A stretch of DNA of 64,000 nucleotides from JBDHWG01 sp046328505 (lineage in GTDB: Bacteria > Chloroflexota > Anaerolineae > Epilineales > JAHCIE01), in NCBI GenBank assembly GCA_046328505.1, contig JAXLWL010000002.1:930001-994000 (forward strand). The letters run 5' to 3'. This document shows, one piece after another, positions 43,712 to 52,688 of this stretch. Each line of letters opens with the position of its first letter. Positions within the stretch are counted from its first letter, which is position 1. A program made the translations under genes and the position numbers. The notes under the pieces were generated by a model that did no database searches, was not told where the DNA came from, and saw only the letters and a program-made list of their open reading frames with translations.

Positions 43712-44688
43712 GCGATTTGACGCCGCGCGTAAAGGTGATAACGGTTCCGACACCGTTCAAGATCGGTCCCGTTCACCCGTATGTGATCGCCGGCGATCCC
43801 CTGACTCTCGTAGACGCGGGCCCAAAGACAGAGGATGCGTGGCAGGCGCTCGTGACCGGTCTGGCCGAGCACGGCTACCGTCTCAAGGACATCGAGCGAA
43901 TCATCTTGACGCACGCGCATACCGACCACTTCGGTCTGCTGCGGCGCGTGATCGAGGAGGCCGATGCCCCGCTGTATACGCACCAACGCTCTCTGTCCTG
44001 GCTGAGGGACGCCCCCCACGAATGGGAACATCGGGCAGAATTCTTCTATACCCTTTGGGCTCAGAGCGGCGTGCCGGAAGAGCGCCTTAACAACATGCGC
44101 TTTGGCATCGCCCTCGGCGCGCAGTACACCGACGCCCTGCTGCCGGAAATGACCGTCTACGAAATAGACGAGGGGGCGCGCCTGACGCTTGGGGGCGCAG
44201 AGTGGCACGTGCTGTATACCCCCGGCCACTCCAGCAGCCACATCTCGCTCTACCAGCCAGACTCCCAACAGTTGATGTCTGGAGACCATCTCCTCCTGCG
44301 CATCAGCTCCAATCCCGTGCTGGAGCCGCCAGAGTGCGGCGAGTCGCGGCGGCGCAGCCTTGTCGAGTACATGTCTTCGCTGCAGCGAATCGCCGGGATG
44401 GAGATCTCGGTCGCCTGGGCGGGCCACGGGCCGCCGGTCTACGGACATCACGCTCTGATCGCCAAACGGTTGGAGAACACTCACGCCCGCAAGGAGAAGA
44501 TCGCCGGCCTCATGGCCGACGGGCCGAGGACGGTGTACGAGATGAGCGAGACTCTGTTTCCCGACCTCTCAACCAGCGACCTCTTCCTGGGCATCTCCGA
44601 GATTATTGGGCACCTGGACTTGCTGGAGCTTGAGGGCCGGCTATGCATCGAGGACCGCGAGGGCGTGTGGTGGTACTCGGCGAGTTAG
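43708..44688 (+). CDS. Metallo-beta-lactamase fold hydrolase
   Basis: A binuclear zinc hydrolase of 326 residues. The metal motif HxHxDH is in LTHAHTDHFGL, with later ligands in YTPGHSSSHISLY and LMSGDHLLLR, and WAGHGPPVYGHH near the end. The C-terminal 70 residues form a winged-helix-like LACTB2-type tail. This resembles the LACTB2/MBLAC group with a possible thioesterase or nuclease role. The GTG start overlaps the MaoC stop (GTGA), so a joint role on acyl-CoA intermediates is plausible but only inferred. Confidence 0.9.
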   Translation: MSDLTPRVKVITVPTPFKIGPVHPYVIAGDPLTLVDAGPKTEDAWQALVTGLAEHGYRLKDIERIILTHAHTDHFGLLRRVIEEADAPLYTHQRSLSWLRDAPHEWEHRAEFFYTLWAQSGVPEERLNNMRFGIALGAQYTDALLPEMTVYEIDEGARLTLGGAEWHVLYTPGHSSSHISLYQPDSQQLMSGDHLLLRISSNPVLEPPECGESRRRSLVEYMSSLQRIAGMEISVAWAGHGPPVYGHHALIAKRLENTHARKEKIAGLMADGPRTVYEMSETLFPDLSTSDLFLGISEIIGHLDLLELEGRLCIEDREGVWWYSAS

Positions 44689-44700
44689 GCATGAGAAACA

Positions 44701-44727
44701 GGGCGTGACACCCTGGATGTCACGCCC
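44701..44727. terminator. Hairpin after the metallo-beta-lactamase gene
   Basis: GGGCGTGACA at 44701-44710 pairs with TGTCACGCCC at 44718-44727 over a 7-base loop, between convergent genes. T-tracts are weak on both sides. Confidence 0.55.
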
Positions 44728-44762
44728 CGCACTGCTACTTACTAATTCTATAGAGCCAGATT

Positions 44763-45278
44763 TCAGAGGGTATCGCCGCCGGGCGTTTGCCCCGCTTCAC
44801 CGCCGCTGGCGCCCTGTTGCGGCGCTATACTGCCCTCGCCTTGCTGCTCGGTCTGGACGAGGCGCTCGAGCTGCTGGTTCACCGCGGCGAGTCCGCGGCT
44901 GATGATTGTCAGTGCCTTCTGACCGGTCGGGGTCTGCGCGGCCGTCGTCGCAACCTTCTTGGCCTGCTGGCCCAGCTCGCTCGCGGCGTCCGTCACCTTA
45001 GCCTCGTTCAGCGCTGACTTGGCTTGCTGGCCCAGCTCCTGGGCGGTTTCGGTCACCTTGGCGTCTTTCAGCGCAGCCTCAGTCTGCTGGCGGATCGCCG
45101 TAAAGGACTGGCGTAGCTCGTTCTCAAGGGCCCGAGCGCGCTCTGGTGAGGTGATGCTGCGCACTGCCTTTTCCAGGGTACCGGCAAATGCCTTGATCTC
45201 CTGGCTTAGCTCTTCAGTTTGTGTGGTGGCCTTGGGGTTTCCCTCGGGCTTCACGTTTGGATCGGTCTGGTTTGTCAT
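44763..45278 (-). CDS. Helical repeat protein, unknown function
   Basis: 171 residues, almost all predicted amphipathic helix. A tandem repeat of about 19 residues is visible: KVTETAQELGQQAKSALNEA followed by KVTDAASELGQQAKKVATTA. The N-terminus is polar (MTNQTDPNVKPEGNPK) and the C-terminus Gly/Gln-rich. The pattern recalls LEA-type or apolipoprotein-like helical proteins, which often protect membranes or proteins under stress. GGAGG lies 11 bases before the ATG. I do not recognise a defined family. Confidence 0.65.
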   Translation of the reverse strand: MTNQTDPNVKPEGNPKATTQTEELSQEIKAFAGTLEKAVRSITSPERARALENELRQSFTAIRQQTEAALKDAKVTETAQELGQQAKSALNEAKVTDAASELGQQAKKVATTAAQTPTGQKALTIISRGLAAVNQQLERLVQTEQQGEGSIAPQQGASGGEAGQTPGGDTL

Positions 45279-45399
45279 AAGACTGGTATCCTCCTATCGA
45301 CTTCTAGGACATCATAGCTACTAGGTATACGGTGTATTTGGCGGCAGGTTGCACGCGGAGGAAACTGATCTGTCACCCAGTTTGTAAGGGGAATGTAGG

Positions 45400-47898
45400 A
45401 TGAAAGCTGTTGTCATGGCCGGCGGAGCGGGGTCCCGCCTCCGTCCCCTGACAGTGGGGCGGCCAAAGCCGGTTGTTCCCATTGTGAACAAGCCGGTTAT
45501 TGGGCATATACGTGATTTGCTCGTGCGTCACGGTTTCGACCACATGATTGTCACCCTGCACTATATGCCCGACCAAATCCAGAACCACCTCGGGGACGGC
45601 TCGGATGTCGGTATCACCATCGACTACTCGATTGAGGACTCGCCGCTTGGCACGGCGGGGAGCGTCAAGCACGTCGCGCGCAAGCTCGACGATACGTTTC
45701 TGGTCATCAGCGGTGATGCCCTAACGAACATTGACCTGAGTGCCGTCGTTCGGTGGCATAAAGAGCGACAATCAAAGGCGACCATCGTTCTCGCCCGTGT
45801 GAAGGAGCCGCCTGAGTACGGGGTGGTCATTACCGACCAGGACGGCAGTGTTGTGCGCTTCCAGGAGAAGCCGAGCTGGAGCGAAGTTCAATCCGATACT
45901 GTGAATACCGGAATCTATGTCCTCGAGCCATCGGTTCTGGACATGATTCCTCCCGACACGCCGTTCGACTTCAGTCAGGACCTCTTCCCGCGGCTGCTCG
46001 CCGCCCACGAGCCCATGTTTGGCTATGTCGCTGACGCCTACTGGACGGATGTCGGCACCCTGCGCGAGTACATGCAGGCCAATGCCGACGTGCTGCGTGG
46101 CGAGGTGTCGGGGATCAGCCTGGGGCAGCACATCGGTGGTGACATCTGGACGGAGGGGGACGTCGAGATTGCGCCAGACGCTCAGCTCTACGGCCCGATA
46201 TTCCTGGGCTACGGCGTCAAGATCAAGGGCGGGGTTGTCATTCAGGGCCCGGCCGTTATACGTTCCTACTCGGTGGTGGACGACCGCGCCTATATAGGCA
46301 ATAGCATCATCTGGCGCAACTGCTATATCGGTGAGATGGCCGAGGTTCGTGGCGCCGTCGTCTGCCAGGGCTGCGACCTCAAGAGCAGGACGGCGGTCTA
46401 TGAAGGGGCCGTGATTGGGGATAGGGTTCACATTGGCGAGAACTCCGTCATCCACGCCGGCGTCAAGATATGGCCGAGCAAGGGTGTCGAGGCGGGCGCG
46501 AACATTCGCAGCAGCATCATCTGGGGCAGCCAGGCGCGCCGTACCCTTTTCACCCGCTTCGGAGTTTCCGGTCTGGTGAACGTCGATCTGACGCCGGAGT
46601 TCGCGGCCAAGCTAGGCGCTGCTTATGGCTCCGTGCTGCCTAAAGGCGCGACGGTCACAATCAACCGCGACGTTTCGCGCAGCGCTCGGATGCTCAAGCG
46701 CGGTATCATCTCGGGTCTCCCATCGGCGGGAATCAGCCCTCTCGACACCGACGCGGTGCCAATCCCTGTCGCCCGCTATTACACGAGCAAACGGGGCGCG
46801 GCCGGCGGCATCCACGTGCGCATCTCACCCTATGATAGCCGGGTCGTGGACATCCGCTTCTACGATGGCGACGGGATGAATCTGAGCAAGAGCACGGAGC
46901 GCGCGATCGAGCGAGTGTTCTTCCGCGAGGATTATAGACGGGTCTACCTGGACGATATCGGCAGCATCGACCACGCGCCTGGCGTCGCGGAGCAGTATCT
47001 CACGGATTACATGCGCGCGCTCAACGTCGCCCCAATCCGCAACGCCGAGTTCCAGCTTGTGGTTGACTGCGCGAATGCCCCGACCAGCACAATCCTGCCG
47101 CGCGCTTTGACCGATTTGCACGCCAGTGTGGTTGCGCTCAACGCCCAACTGGATGAGCAGCGCATGTCCATCCTTCGCGAGGAGTTCGAGAGCGGCCGCG
47201 AGCAGCTTCGTCTGATCACCCACACGTTGAACGCGGACCTGGGTGTGCGCCTGGACGTCGGCGGCGAGCGGCTCTTCGTCGTCGACGACCAGGGACGCTA
47301 CGTCCCGGAGATGGAAATGGCGGCGGCCTTCGCCTGGCTCGCCATGCGCGCGCAACCCGGCGCCATGATCGCTGTTCCCATGAACGCGCCGCGCGTTTTC
47401 GAGCGTATGGCCGCCGAGCTAAACGGTCGGATCTGGCGGACGCGCCTCGATCAAACTGAGCTGATTCAGTGCGCGCGAGAGAAGGAAGTGGTGCTGGCTG
47501 CGGATGGTCTGGGGAATATCATCTTCCCCGCGTTTCATCCGACCATAGACGGCATGTTCGCCGTTGCCAAGCTGATGGAATACCTCGCGTGTGAGAAGGT
47601 CAAGCTTTCGCACGTTGTCGACCGCCTCCCGCCCTTCCACCGCGTCGAGCGGCGGGTGAATTGTCCATGGGAGGAACGCGGCACGCTGATGCGCCGCCTG
47701 CATGAGAAGTTCTACTCCGTGCGTGACCCGGAGACGGAGGCAATCCAGATCACGCTGACGGATCAAGAGTGGGTGCTCATTGCGCCGAACGCCGACGACC
47801 CGTACCTGATGATCTACGCCGAAGGCACCTCCCAGGCGCAAGCGACTGTCATGGCGGACGAATATGCCGCGCTCGTGCGGGGTCTATTGGACGGGTAG
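45400..47898 (+). CDS. Mannose-1-phosphate guanylyltransferase/phosphomannomutase-like fusion
   Basis: 832 residues in three parts. Residues 1-235 are a nucleotidyltransferase: MKAVVMAGGAGSRLRPLTVG, the KPVVPIVNKPVI segment and VISGDALTNIDL. About 245-390 is a left-handed beta-helix of hexapeptide repeats (IGNSIIWRNCYIG, GAVIGDRVHIGENSVIH). About 400-830 resembles phosphomannomutase, but the usual TASHNP active-site serine is not found; instead AAGGIHVRISPYDSRVVDIRF occurs. Such proteins occur in cyanobacteria and Chloroflexi and feed GDP-mannose or similar sugars into wall glycans. The mutase part may be regulatory. Confidence 0.87.
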   Translation: MKAVVMAGGAGSRLRPLTVGRPKPVVPIVNKPVIGHIRDLLVRHGFDHMIVTLHYMPDQIQNHLGDGSDVGITIDYSIEDSPLGTAGSVKHVARKLDDTFLVISGDALTNIDLSAVVRWHKERQSKATIVLARVKEPPEYGVVITDQDGSVVRFQEKPSWSEVQSDTVNTGIYVLEPSVLDMIPPDTPFDFSQDLFPRLLAAHEPMFGYVADAYWTDVGTLREYMQANADVLRGEVSGISLGQHIGGDIWTEGDVEIAPDAQLYGPIFLGYGVKIKGGVVIQGPAVIRSYSVVDDRAYIGNSIIWRNCYIGEMAEVRGAVVCQGCDLKSRTAVYEGAVIGDRVHIGENSVIHAGVKIWPSKGVEAGANIRSSIIWGSQARRTLFTRFGVSGLVNVDLTPEFAAKLGAAYGSVLPKGATVTINRDVSRSARMLKRGIISGLPSAGISPLDTDAVPIPVARYYTSKRGAAGGIHVRISPYDSRVVDIRFYDGDGMNLSKSTERAIERVFFREDYRRVYLDDIGSIDHAPGVAEQYLTDYMRALNVAPIRNAEFQLVVDCANAPTSTILPRALTDLHASVVALNAQLDEQRMSILREEFESGREQLRLITHTLNADLGVRLDVGGERLFVVDDQGRYVPEMEMAAAFAWLAMRAQPGAMIAVPMNAPRVFERMAAELNGRIWRTRLDQTELIQCAREKEVVLAADGLGNIIFPAFHPTIDGMFAVAKLMEYLACEKVKLSHVVDRLPPFHRVERRVNCPWEERGTLMRRLHEKFYSVRDPETEAIQITLTDQEWVLIAPNADDPYLMIYAEGTSQAQATVMADEYAALVRGLLDG

Positions 47899-47937
47899 AA
47901 ATGTAGGTAGGCCGTGGCCTGTTTCATACGCATGTGA

Positions 47938-47973
47938 AGAGTGGGGTAGTCGTCAGGCTACCCCGCTTTTTTG
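47938..47973 (+). terminator. Terminator after the nucleotidyltransferase fusion
   Basis: GGGGTAG at 47943-47949 pairs with CTACCCC at 47958-47964, then GC and six T residues to 47972. A good intrinsic terminator on the plus strand. Confidence 0.88.
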
Positions 47974-48130
47974 TGCGTTACCGTCGGGTGATTTTGCCGT
48001 CCCTATTAGCAGATATGTCTGGATGCGGGAAGCGGCCTGCCCGTGTTCGGACCGTTTCGGCTAGCTTGTTTTCGTGTAGCCATGCAATACACGTAGCCGA
48101 CCCATCGAGTCTGTCCATACGAGGAGTATT

Positions 48131-51103
48131 GTGATCACACGACGACTTATCATCCTGCTTGGGTTCGTGTGTCTGGCAAGTGCGGCGCTTATCCAGTCGG
48201 GAGCCGGAGCGGGGGCTGCGCCCGCAGCGCCCAGCCCCCAAAGCATGCTCGGGATCAATTTCATCGGCTCGGCGGAGATGACACCCCGCCCTGTGCGTTT
48301 CCAACGCGGGGCGGATAGCGGCGCCGGTTGGGACCGCTGGGTGCTCTACTGGTCGAATATCGAGCGCAGCTCAAATTCGTTTGATTGGAGCGCGCAGGAT
48401 GCTGCCTTTCTTGCCGACGCCAGTGTGGGGCTGAATGTCCACGCGGTGCTCCTGACGACGCCAGACTTCTACGCGCGGGCCGGCGTGGCAGGCAAGGCCG
48501 TTCCTCGCGTGGACGACAAGCGGCCATATCTCCAGATGCTGACCAACGTGCTGTCGGGCCGGAAGGCGCCAGAGAGTAGCCCCACGAGCTGCGCCGCCAA
48601 CACCTATCCGCCCACCAGCCTGGGCGAACCGCCTTTTGTGACCCAAGGTGGGCAGACGACCGTGAACTCGTCCAACCGCTGGGCATGGTTCATCTATCAG
48701 GCAGTAAACCGCTACAAGCCCGGTGGCGACCTGGCCCGCGCCAGGGGCCTGGGCGACGTTGGTATTCGCTCCTGGGAGATTTGGAACGAGCCGGACTTCG
48801 CGTGCGTGTTCTTCAGCGGCACACCCGCCGAATACTATCAGATGCTGAAAGTCGCGTACCGGGTCATCAAGTTCGCGGACCCCTCAGCAACGGTTGTCTC
48901 CGGCGGTCTGACCTACTGGGGGCACGAAGGGTTCTTCGACGATTTCCTGGCCGCCGAGGCGGCGGATCCGGACAAGAACGGGCAGTCTCAGAGCAACTTC
49001 TACTTTGACGCTCTGGCCTTGCACTGGTACAGCAACTCGCGCAACGCGTTCTACCAGTCGCAGGCGTTCGCGAACAAGCTACAGCAGAACAACATGGCCG
49101 GTAAGCCCATCTGGCTCACCGAGTCCGGTGTGCCGATTCTAGGAGACAACGTCGGTCCGAACGATCCGGCCACACCGCTCCTGGGAACGATCGATGATCA
49201 GGCAAACTTCATCATCCAGAACTTTGCCTATGCGCGCTGGCTGAGCATCGAAGCCCCGTCGGCCACGAATCGTGTCTTCCATTTCCAGATGTATGATGAC
49301 GGCATCGCCGGGGCGTTCGGACCGTTTGGCCTGTTCCGAAACCCTGACCATCCGTCGGCGCCCGACACTGCGCGGCCGGCCTACGCAGCGATGCAGACCG
49401 CTGGCCGCTATCTCGACGGCGCGACGCCCATCAGTGGCAGCCGGGACACGCGCAACGGCATCGAGCGCATGTCGTTCCGCCACCCGAACGGCTCGCGAGT
49501 GACGGTCCTGTGGAACTGGAACAGCTCGGCGCGCACTGTGAGTGTCCGAGCTACCGCGTCGCCGGCGCTCCTCGTTGACCACAACGGCGTCGCGACGAGC
49601 ATCACGGCATCGGGCGGAAACTACAGCATTACCCTGCCTGGGGCCACGAACTTCAACCAGATCGGCGACCCCAACAATGCCATGATCGGCGGCGCGACCT
49701 ACTTGCTTGTCGAGGGGAATGCATCTGCGACGGCCGTCCCACCGACTTCCACGCCCATCCCACCCACGGCGACGGCGACCCCGCTGCCCACGGCGACCCC
49801 GCTGCCCACGGCGACCCCATCGCCGACGCCGACGTCTCCCCCGACGCTGGGGTGTGTCAACCTCTTGGCGAACCCAGGCTTCGACCAGGGAGCGGCGTCG
49901 TGGTCGTTGAGTGGGCGGCGCGCAATTCTCACCGCCAGCGGACACACGGGGCAGGCGTTGTTCGTCGGGCTGTTAGGAAGCGATACGCCGACCAGTCCGG
50001 ACGGGGATACGGCGACGGGGAGCCAGACTGTCCTGGTGCCGACGACGGCTACAGATGTGCGGTTCCAGTTCTGGGCCTATACCGGCCACCTGCCAGGCCC
50101 AGACGCGAACGACCGCTTCAGCGCCCGCATCGCGGATAGTGACGGCGCGACGATTGCCGACGTTCCGTTGGCCGTGGATAGCAATAGCTGGCAGGCGTAC
50201 AGTCTATCGCTGGCGCCGTATCTCGCCGCGATCAAGGGGCAATCGATTCGCGTCGAGTTTTCGGTCGTGAATGCCCCATCGGCTGGGAATGCATACATGC
50301 GCGTCGACGACGTGGTCCTGGCGGCGTGCGACGGTCCGTCGCTGCCGGCGAGCGCTCCCGTCCGAGGCAAGGTGGTCGACATGGCGGGCTGGCCCATTGG
50401 CGGCGCCAGTGTGAATCTCGTGGCGGACGCTGCTTCGATGGGGACGACGAGCGACGCTACAGGGTGGTTTGAGTTCCCCGATGTGCCTTCGGGCCCTGCG
50501 AGCTTGAGCGCCTCCGCGTCCGGCTACGGCTCAGGCTCATCCCGCGTGGTCACGGTGCCTAGCGCCGACCAGGAGATGCGCTTGCCGCCGGTGACCAGCG
50601 CCGTGACAAACGGCGGCTTTGAAAGTGGCCTGGATGGCTGGCAGTTGTCTGGCGCCACACGTCCCCAACTATCGGCTGCCGGTCTGAGCGGGGGAGCGGC
50701 GGTCATGGGCGACGCATTTACACCCGATTCGGGGCGTCCAGACGGCAACTCGACCCTGAGCCAACAGGTCACGGTGCCGGACATCGCGGGCGTGGGGCTA
50801 ACCTTCGCCTACCGCCTGGAGACGGCGGAGACGGACAGCGGCTCCGACTTTTTCGAAGTTCTGGTCATTGACAACGGCCAGAGAACGGATGTCGTCAATC
50901 ACCTCTGGCATCCATCGGCCGGCTGGGCCTATCGGTGGATCGACCTACAGCCCTGGCGCGGGCGCACCGTCACCCTCATTTTCAACGTGTACCAGTCCAG
51001 TGTCGATCGCCCGACACGCGTCTGGCTTGACGAGGTCAGCGTGGGCGATAGCAAGACCTTCAGCCTTGCGCCGCGCCTGTTCCTTCCGCTGGTGTGGAGA
51101 TAG
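48131..51103 (+). CDS. Secreted multidomain glycoside hydrolase-like protein
   Basis: 990 residues. A signal peptide (about 1-30) precedes a clan GH-A type TIM barrel (about 38-430): the acid/base Glu220 in SWEIWNEPDF and a nucleophile-like Glu331 in PIWLTESGVP. A Thr/Pro linker made of repeated ATPLPT units is near 540-570. Two jelly-roll carbohydrate-binding-like domains (about 575-730 and 830-960) flank a carboxypeptidase-regulatory-like domain (VRGKVVDMAGWPIGGASVNL). The end is APRLFLPLVWR. The GTG start has GAGGAG upstream. The nearest GH family (GH39 or GH5-like) and the substrate cannot be settled by eye. Confidence 0.85.
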   Translation: MITRRLIILLGFVCLASAALIQSGAGAGAAPAAPSPQSMLGINFIGSAEMTPRPVRFQRGADSGAGWDRWVLYWSNIERSSNSFDWSAQDAAFLADASVGLNVHAVLLTTPDFYARAGVAGKAVPRVDDKRPYLQMLTNVLSGRKAPESSPTSCAANTYPPTSLGEPPFVTQGGQTTVNSSNRWAWFIYQAVNRYKPGGDLARARGLGDVGIRSWEIWNEPDFACVFFSGTPAEYYQMLKVAYRVIKFADPSATVVSGGLTYWGHEGFFDDFLAAEAADPDKNGQSQSNFYFDALALHWYSNSRNAFYQSQAFANKLQQNNMAGKPIWLTESGVPILGDNVGPNDPATPLLGTIDDQANFIIQNFAYARWLSIEAPSATNRVFHFQMYDDGIAGAFGPFGLFRNPDHPSAPDTARPAYAAMQTAGRYLDGATPISGSRDTRNGIERMSFRHPNGSRVTVLWNWNSSARTVSVRATASPALLVDHNGVATSITASGGNYSITLPGATNFNQIGDPNNAMIGGATYLLVEGNASATAVPPTSTPIPPTATATPLPTATPLPTATPSPTPTSPPTLGCVNLLANPGFDQGAASWSLSGRRAILTASGHTGQALFVGLLGSDTPTSPDGDTATGSQTVLVPTTATDVRFQFWAYTGHLPGPDANDRFSARIADSDGATIADVPLAVDSNSWQAYSLSLAPYLAAIKGQSIRVEFSVVNAPSAGNAYMRVDDVVLAACDGPSLPASAPVRGKVVDMAGWPIGGASVNLVADAASMGTTSDATGWFEFPDVPSGPASLSASASGYGSGSSRVVTVPSADQEMRLPPVTSAVTNGGFESGLDGWQLSGATRPQLSAAGLSGGAAVMGDAFTPDSGRPDGNSTLSQQVTVPDIAGVGLTFAYRLETAETDSGSDFFEVLVIDNGQRTDVVNHLWHPSAGWAYRWIDLQPWRGRTVTLIFNVYQSSVDRPTRVWLDEVSVGDSKTFSLAPRLFLPLVWR

Positions 51104-51141
51104 GCTGAAGGAGTGAGGGCTGCGGGGGGCAGCGGGGGGAC

Positions 51142-51184
51142 GTGGCGGAGCGGCGATGTATTGTCGCCGCTCCGCCACTGTTTT
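51142..51184 (+). terminator. Terminator after the glycosidase gene
   Basis: A perfect 15-bp stem, GTGGCGGAGCGGCGA at 51142-51156 and its complement at 51164-51178, loop of 7, followed by TGTTTTC. Confidence 0.88.
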
Positions 51185-51196
51185 CAGACAAAGAGG

Positions 51197-51249
51197 GGTC
51201 GTTTAGTGAAAACGACCACTTGACGAATCGAAACGAGGTGTGCTAAACT
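51197..51249 (+). promoter_or_regulatory. Promoter and operator of the XRE-ImmA pair
   Basis: An inverted repeat GGTCGTTT (51197-51204) and AAACGACC (51210-51217), 5-base centre, sits two bases before TTGACG (-35, 51220-51225). An 18-base spacer and TAAACT (-10, 51244-51249) follow. The position fits an operator bound by the XRE protein to control its own promoter. Confidence 0.65.
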
Positions 51250-51287
51250 TGTAGTGATGTGAGTTGTTGTCAGAAGAGGAGAGTTCT

Positions 51288-51677
51288 ATGAGCCTTGGCC
51301 AAAGGGTGCGCCAGCGGCGTGAGGAAAAGGGGCTGAGTCTGTCGGCTCTTGCGCGGGCGAGCAAAGTCTCCAAAGGATACTTGAGCCAGATTGAGAACGA
51401 TGCCGCTCCGCGGCCATCTGGGGACACGCTGTTTAAGATGGCGACGGCCCTCGGCACAACGGTCGCCGACCTGCTCGGGCGCGAGGTTGAGCCGACAGCG
51501 CGGGAAATGTCGCCCTCGCTCCTCGAGTTCGCCCGTGTAGCGCAGTTGCCCGACGCCGATGTCCAGATGCTCGCCGGCATTCGCTATCGTGGTGAGCAGC
51601 CGGCCTCGGTCGCCGACTGGAGCTACCTGTATGAGTCGATTCGCCGCACGATACGGGGCCGGGAGGCCGATGAGTAA
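51288..51677 (+). CDS. XRE-family HTH regulator
   Basis: 129 residues. The HTH reads LGQRVRQRREEKGLSLSALARASKVSKGYLSQIEN, a clean lambda-Cro/XRE type, continuing with LFKMATALGTTVADLLG. The C-terminal 55 residues (FARVAQLPDADVQMLAGIRYRG) resemble the tail seen in regulators paired with ImmA/IrrE proteases. GGAGAG lies before the ATG at 51288. Its stop overlaps the protease start by one base (TAATG). The protease probably cleaves it to relieve repression. Confidence 0.92.
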   Translation: MSLGQRVRQRREEKGLSLSALARASKVSKGYLSQIENDAAPRPSGDTLFKMATALGTTVADLLGREVEPTAREMSPSLLEFARVAQLPDADVQMLAGIRYRGEQPASVADWSYLYESIRRTIRGREADE

Positions 51678-52549
51678 TGACGCGACGCCGCTGGACAAGC
51701 GAGGCGGCGCGCGCGCTGATGGCAATCACCGGGGCTGACGATCCGGTCGCCGCGATGGAGATCTGTGCAAACGACTTGCTGGATGACGCGGGGGTAGCCG
51801 GTCCGCCGGTGCCACTGCACGTCCTGGCGTCGTTCCAGGGCATACGCACCATCGAGCGCGTGGAGATGGAGTCGTCCGGCCGACTGATTAGCGGGGCCGG
51901 TGGGAGCATTGTCCAGGTCAACAGCCGGGAAAGCCCGCCGCGTCAAAACTTCACGATTGCCCACGAAATCGCGCATACCTTTTTCCCGTCCTTCTTGGTC
52001 AGCCCTGGCAACATCCAGGACGACCATACCGGTCGCTACCCGCCGGTGGACGAGGAAGAGTTTCTGTGCGATGTGGGTGCAGCGGCTCTTCTCCTCCCGC
52101 CCCGTTGGCTGCAGCCAGCCTCCGCCGAGCTCGATCCGTCGCTCGAAAACCTCAACCGTCTTGCCAGTCGTTTCCGGGCATCGCTTGAGGCCACGGCGCG
52201 CGCCTTGGCTCGTCTTGATGCCTGGCCCTTCGCGCTTGTCTACTGGGAGCCAGGGTGGCGCAAAGCCGACCGCCCGGCCGAGGGCGAGCCTGTTTCCGTG
52301 CCGGCAGCGTGGCGCGTAACCCGCGTGGTCGCCTCCCCATCATTTGATCTCTATATTCCCCGCAATAAATCCATTTCTGAGAATAGCACTGTGCAGCGCG
52401 CTGCCGGCACGTCTGGCGCTGTGGTCGGCGTGGATCGCCTGGCGCTCGGGCATCTGACGGTCGATTTGCGCGCCGAGTCACTGACACTGTCCACGGGACG
52501 CAGCGAAGGCACGCGCCCACGCGTCGTTTCGTTCTTCACGCGGATGTGA
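51677..52549 (+). CDS. ImmA/IrrE-family metallo-endopeptidase
   Basis: 290 residues. The zinc motif HEIAH is in NFTIAHEIAHTFFPSF, and the distal acidic ligand lies in EEEFLCDVGAAALLLPP. This is the COG2856 family, which includes ImmA of ICEBs1 and IrrE/PprI of Deinococcus; these cleave their XRE-type repressors (ImmR, DdrO) after a signal. The C-terminal 120 residues, about 200 onward, are less conserved and may sense the signal. Coupled to the XRE gene by a one-base overlap. No prophage genes are nearby, so a stress-response switch is more likely than an immunity module. Confidence 0.92.
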   Translation: MTRRRWTSEAARALMAITGADDPVAAMEICANDLLDDAGVAGPPVPLHVLASFQGIRTIERVEMESSGRLISGAGGSIVQVNSRESPPRQNFTIAHEIAHTFFPSFLVSPGNIQDDHTGRYPPVDEEEFLCDVGAAALLLPPRWLQPASAELDPSLENLNRLASRFRASLEATARALARLDAWPFALVYWEPGWRKADRPAEGEPVSVPAAWRVTRVVASPSFDLYIPRNKSISENSTVQRAAGTSGAVVGVDRLALGHLTVDLRAESLTLSTGRSEGTRPRVVSFFTRM

Positions 52550-52606
52550 GCCATTCGCGAGGATACTGGACGAAGATTGACGAAGCCGAATGTTTCTGGG
52601 TCGTGT

Positions 52607-52634
52607 TTGCCAGATATTGCTAGTTGACTATAAT
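52607..52634 (+). promoter_or_regulatory. Promoter of the HTH-citrate synthase-like pair
   Basis: TTGCCA at 52607-52612, a 16-base spacer and a perfect TATAAT at 52629-52634, in the 139-base gap after the ImmA-type gene. Confidence 0.7.
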
Positions 52635-52688
52635 AGCTCCTGGAGACGCCGTTCGATGACACGCTGACGTGGCGAGAGGGAGGCCCGA

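Noticed and set aside
51288..52549. Toxin-antitoxin module
   Set aside because: The second gene is a typical ImmA/IrrE protease with HEIAH, which acts on its paired repressor; no toxin domain is visible.
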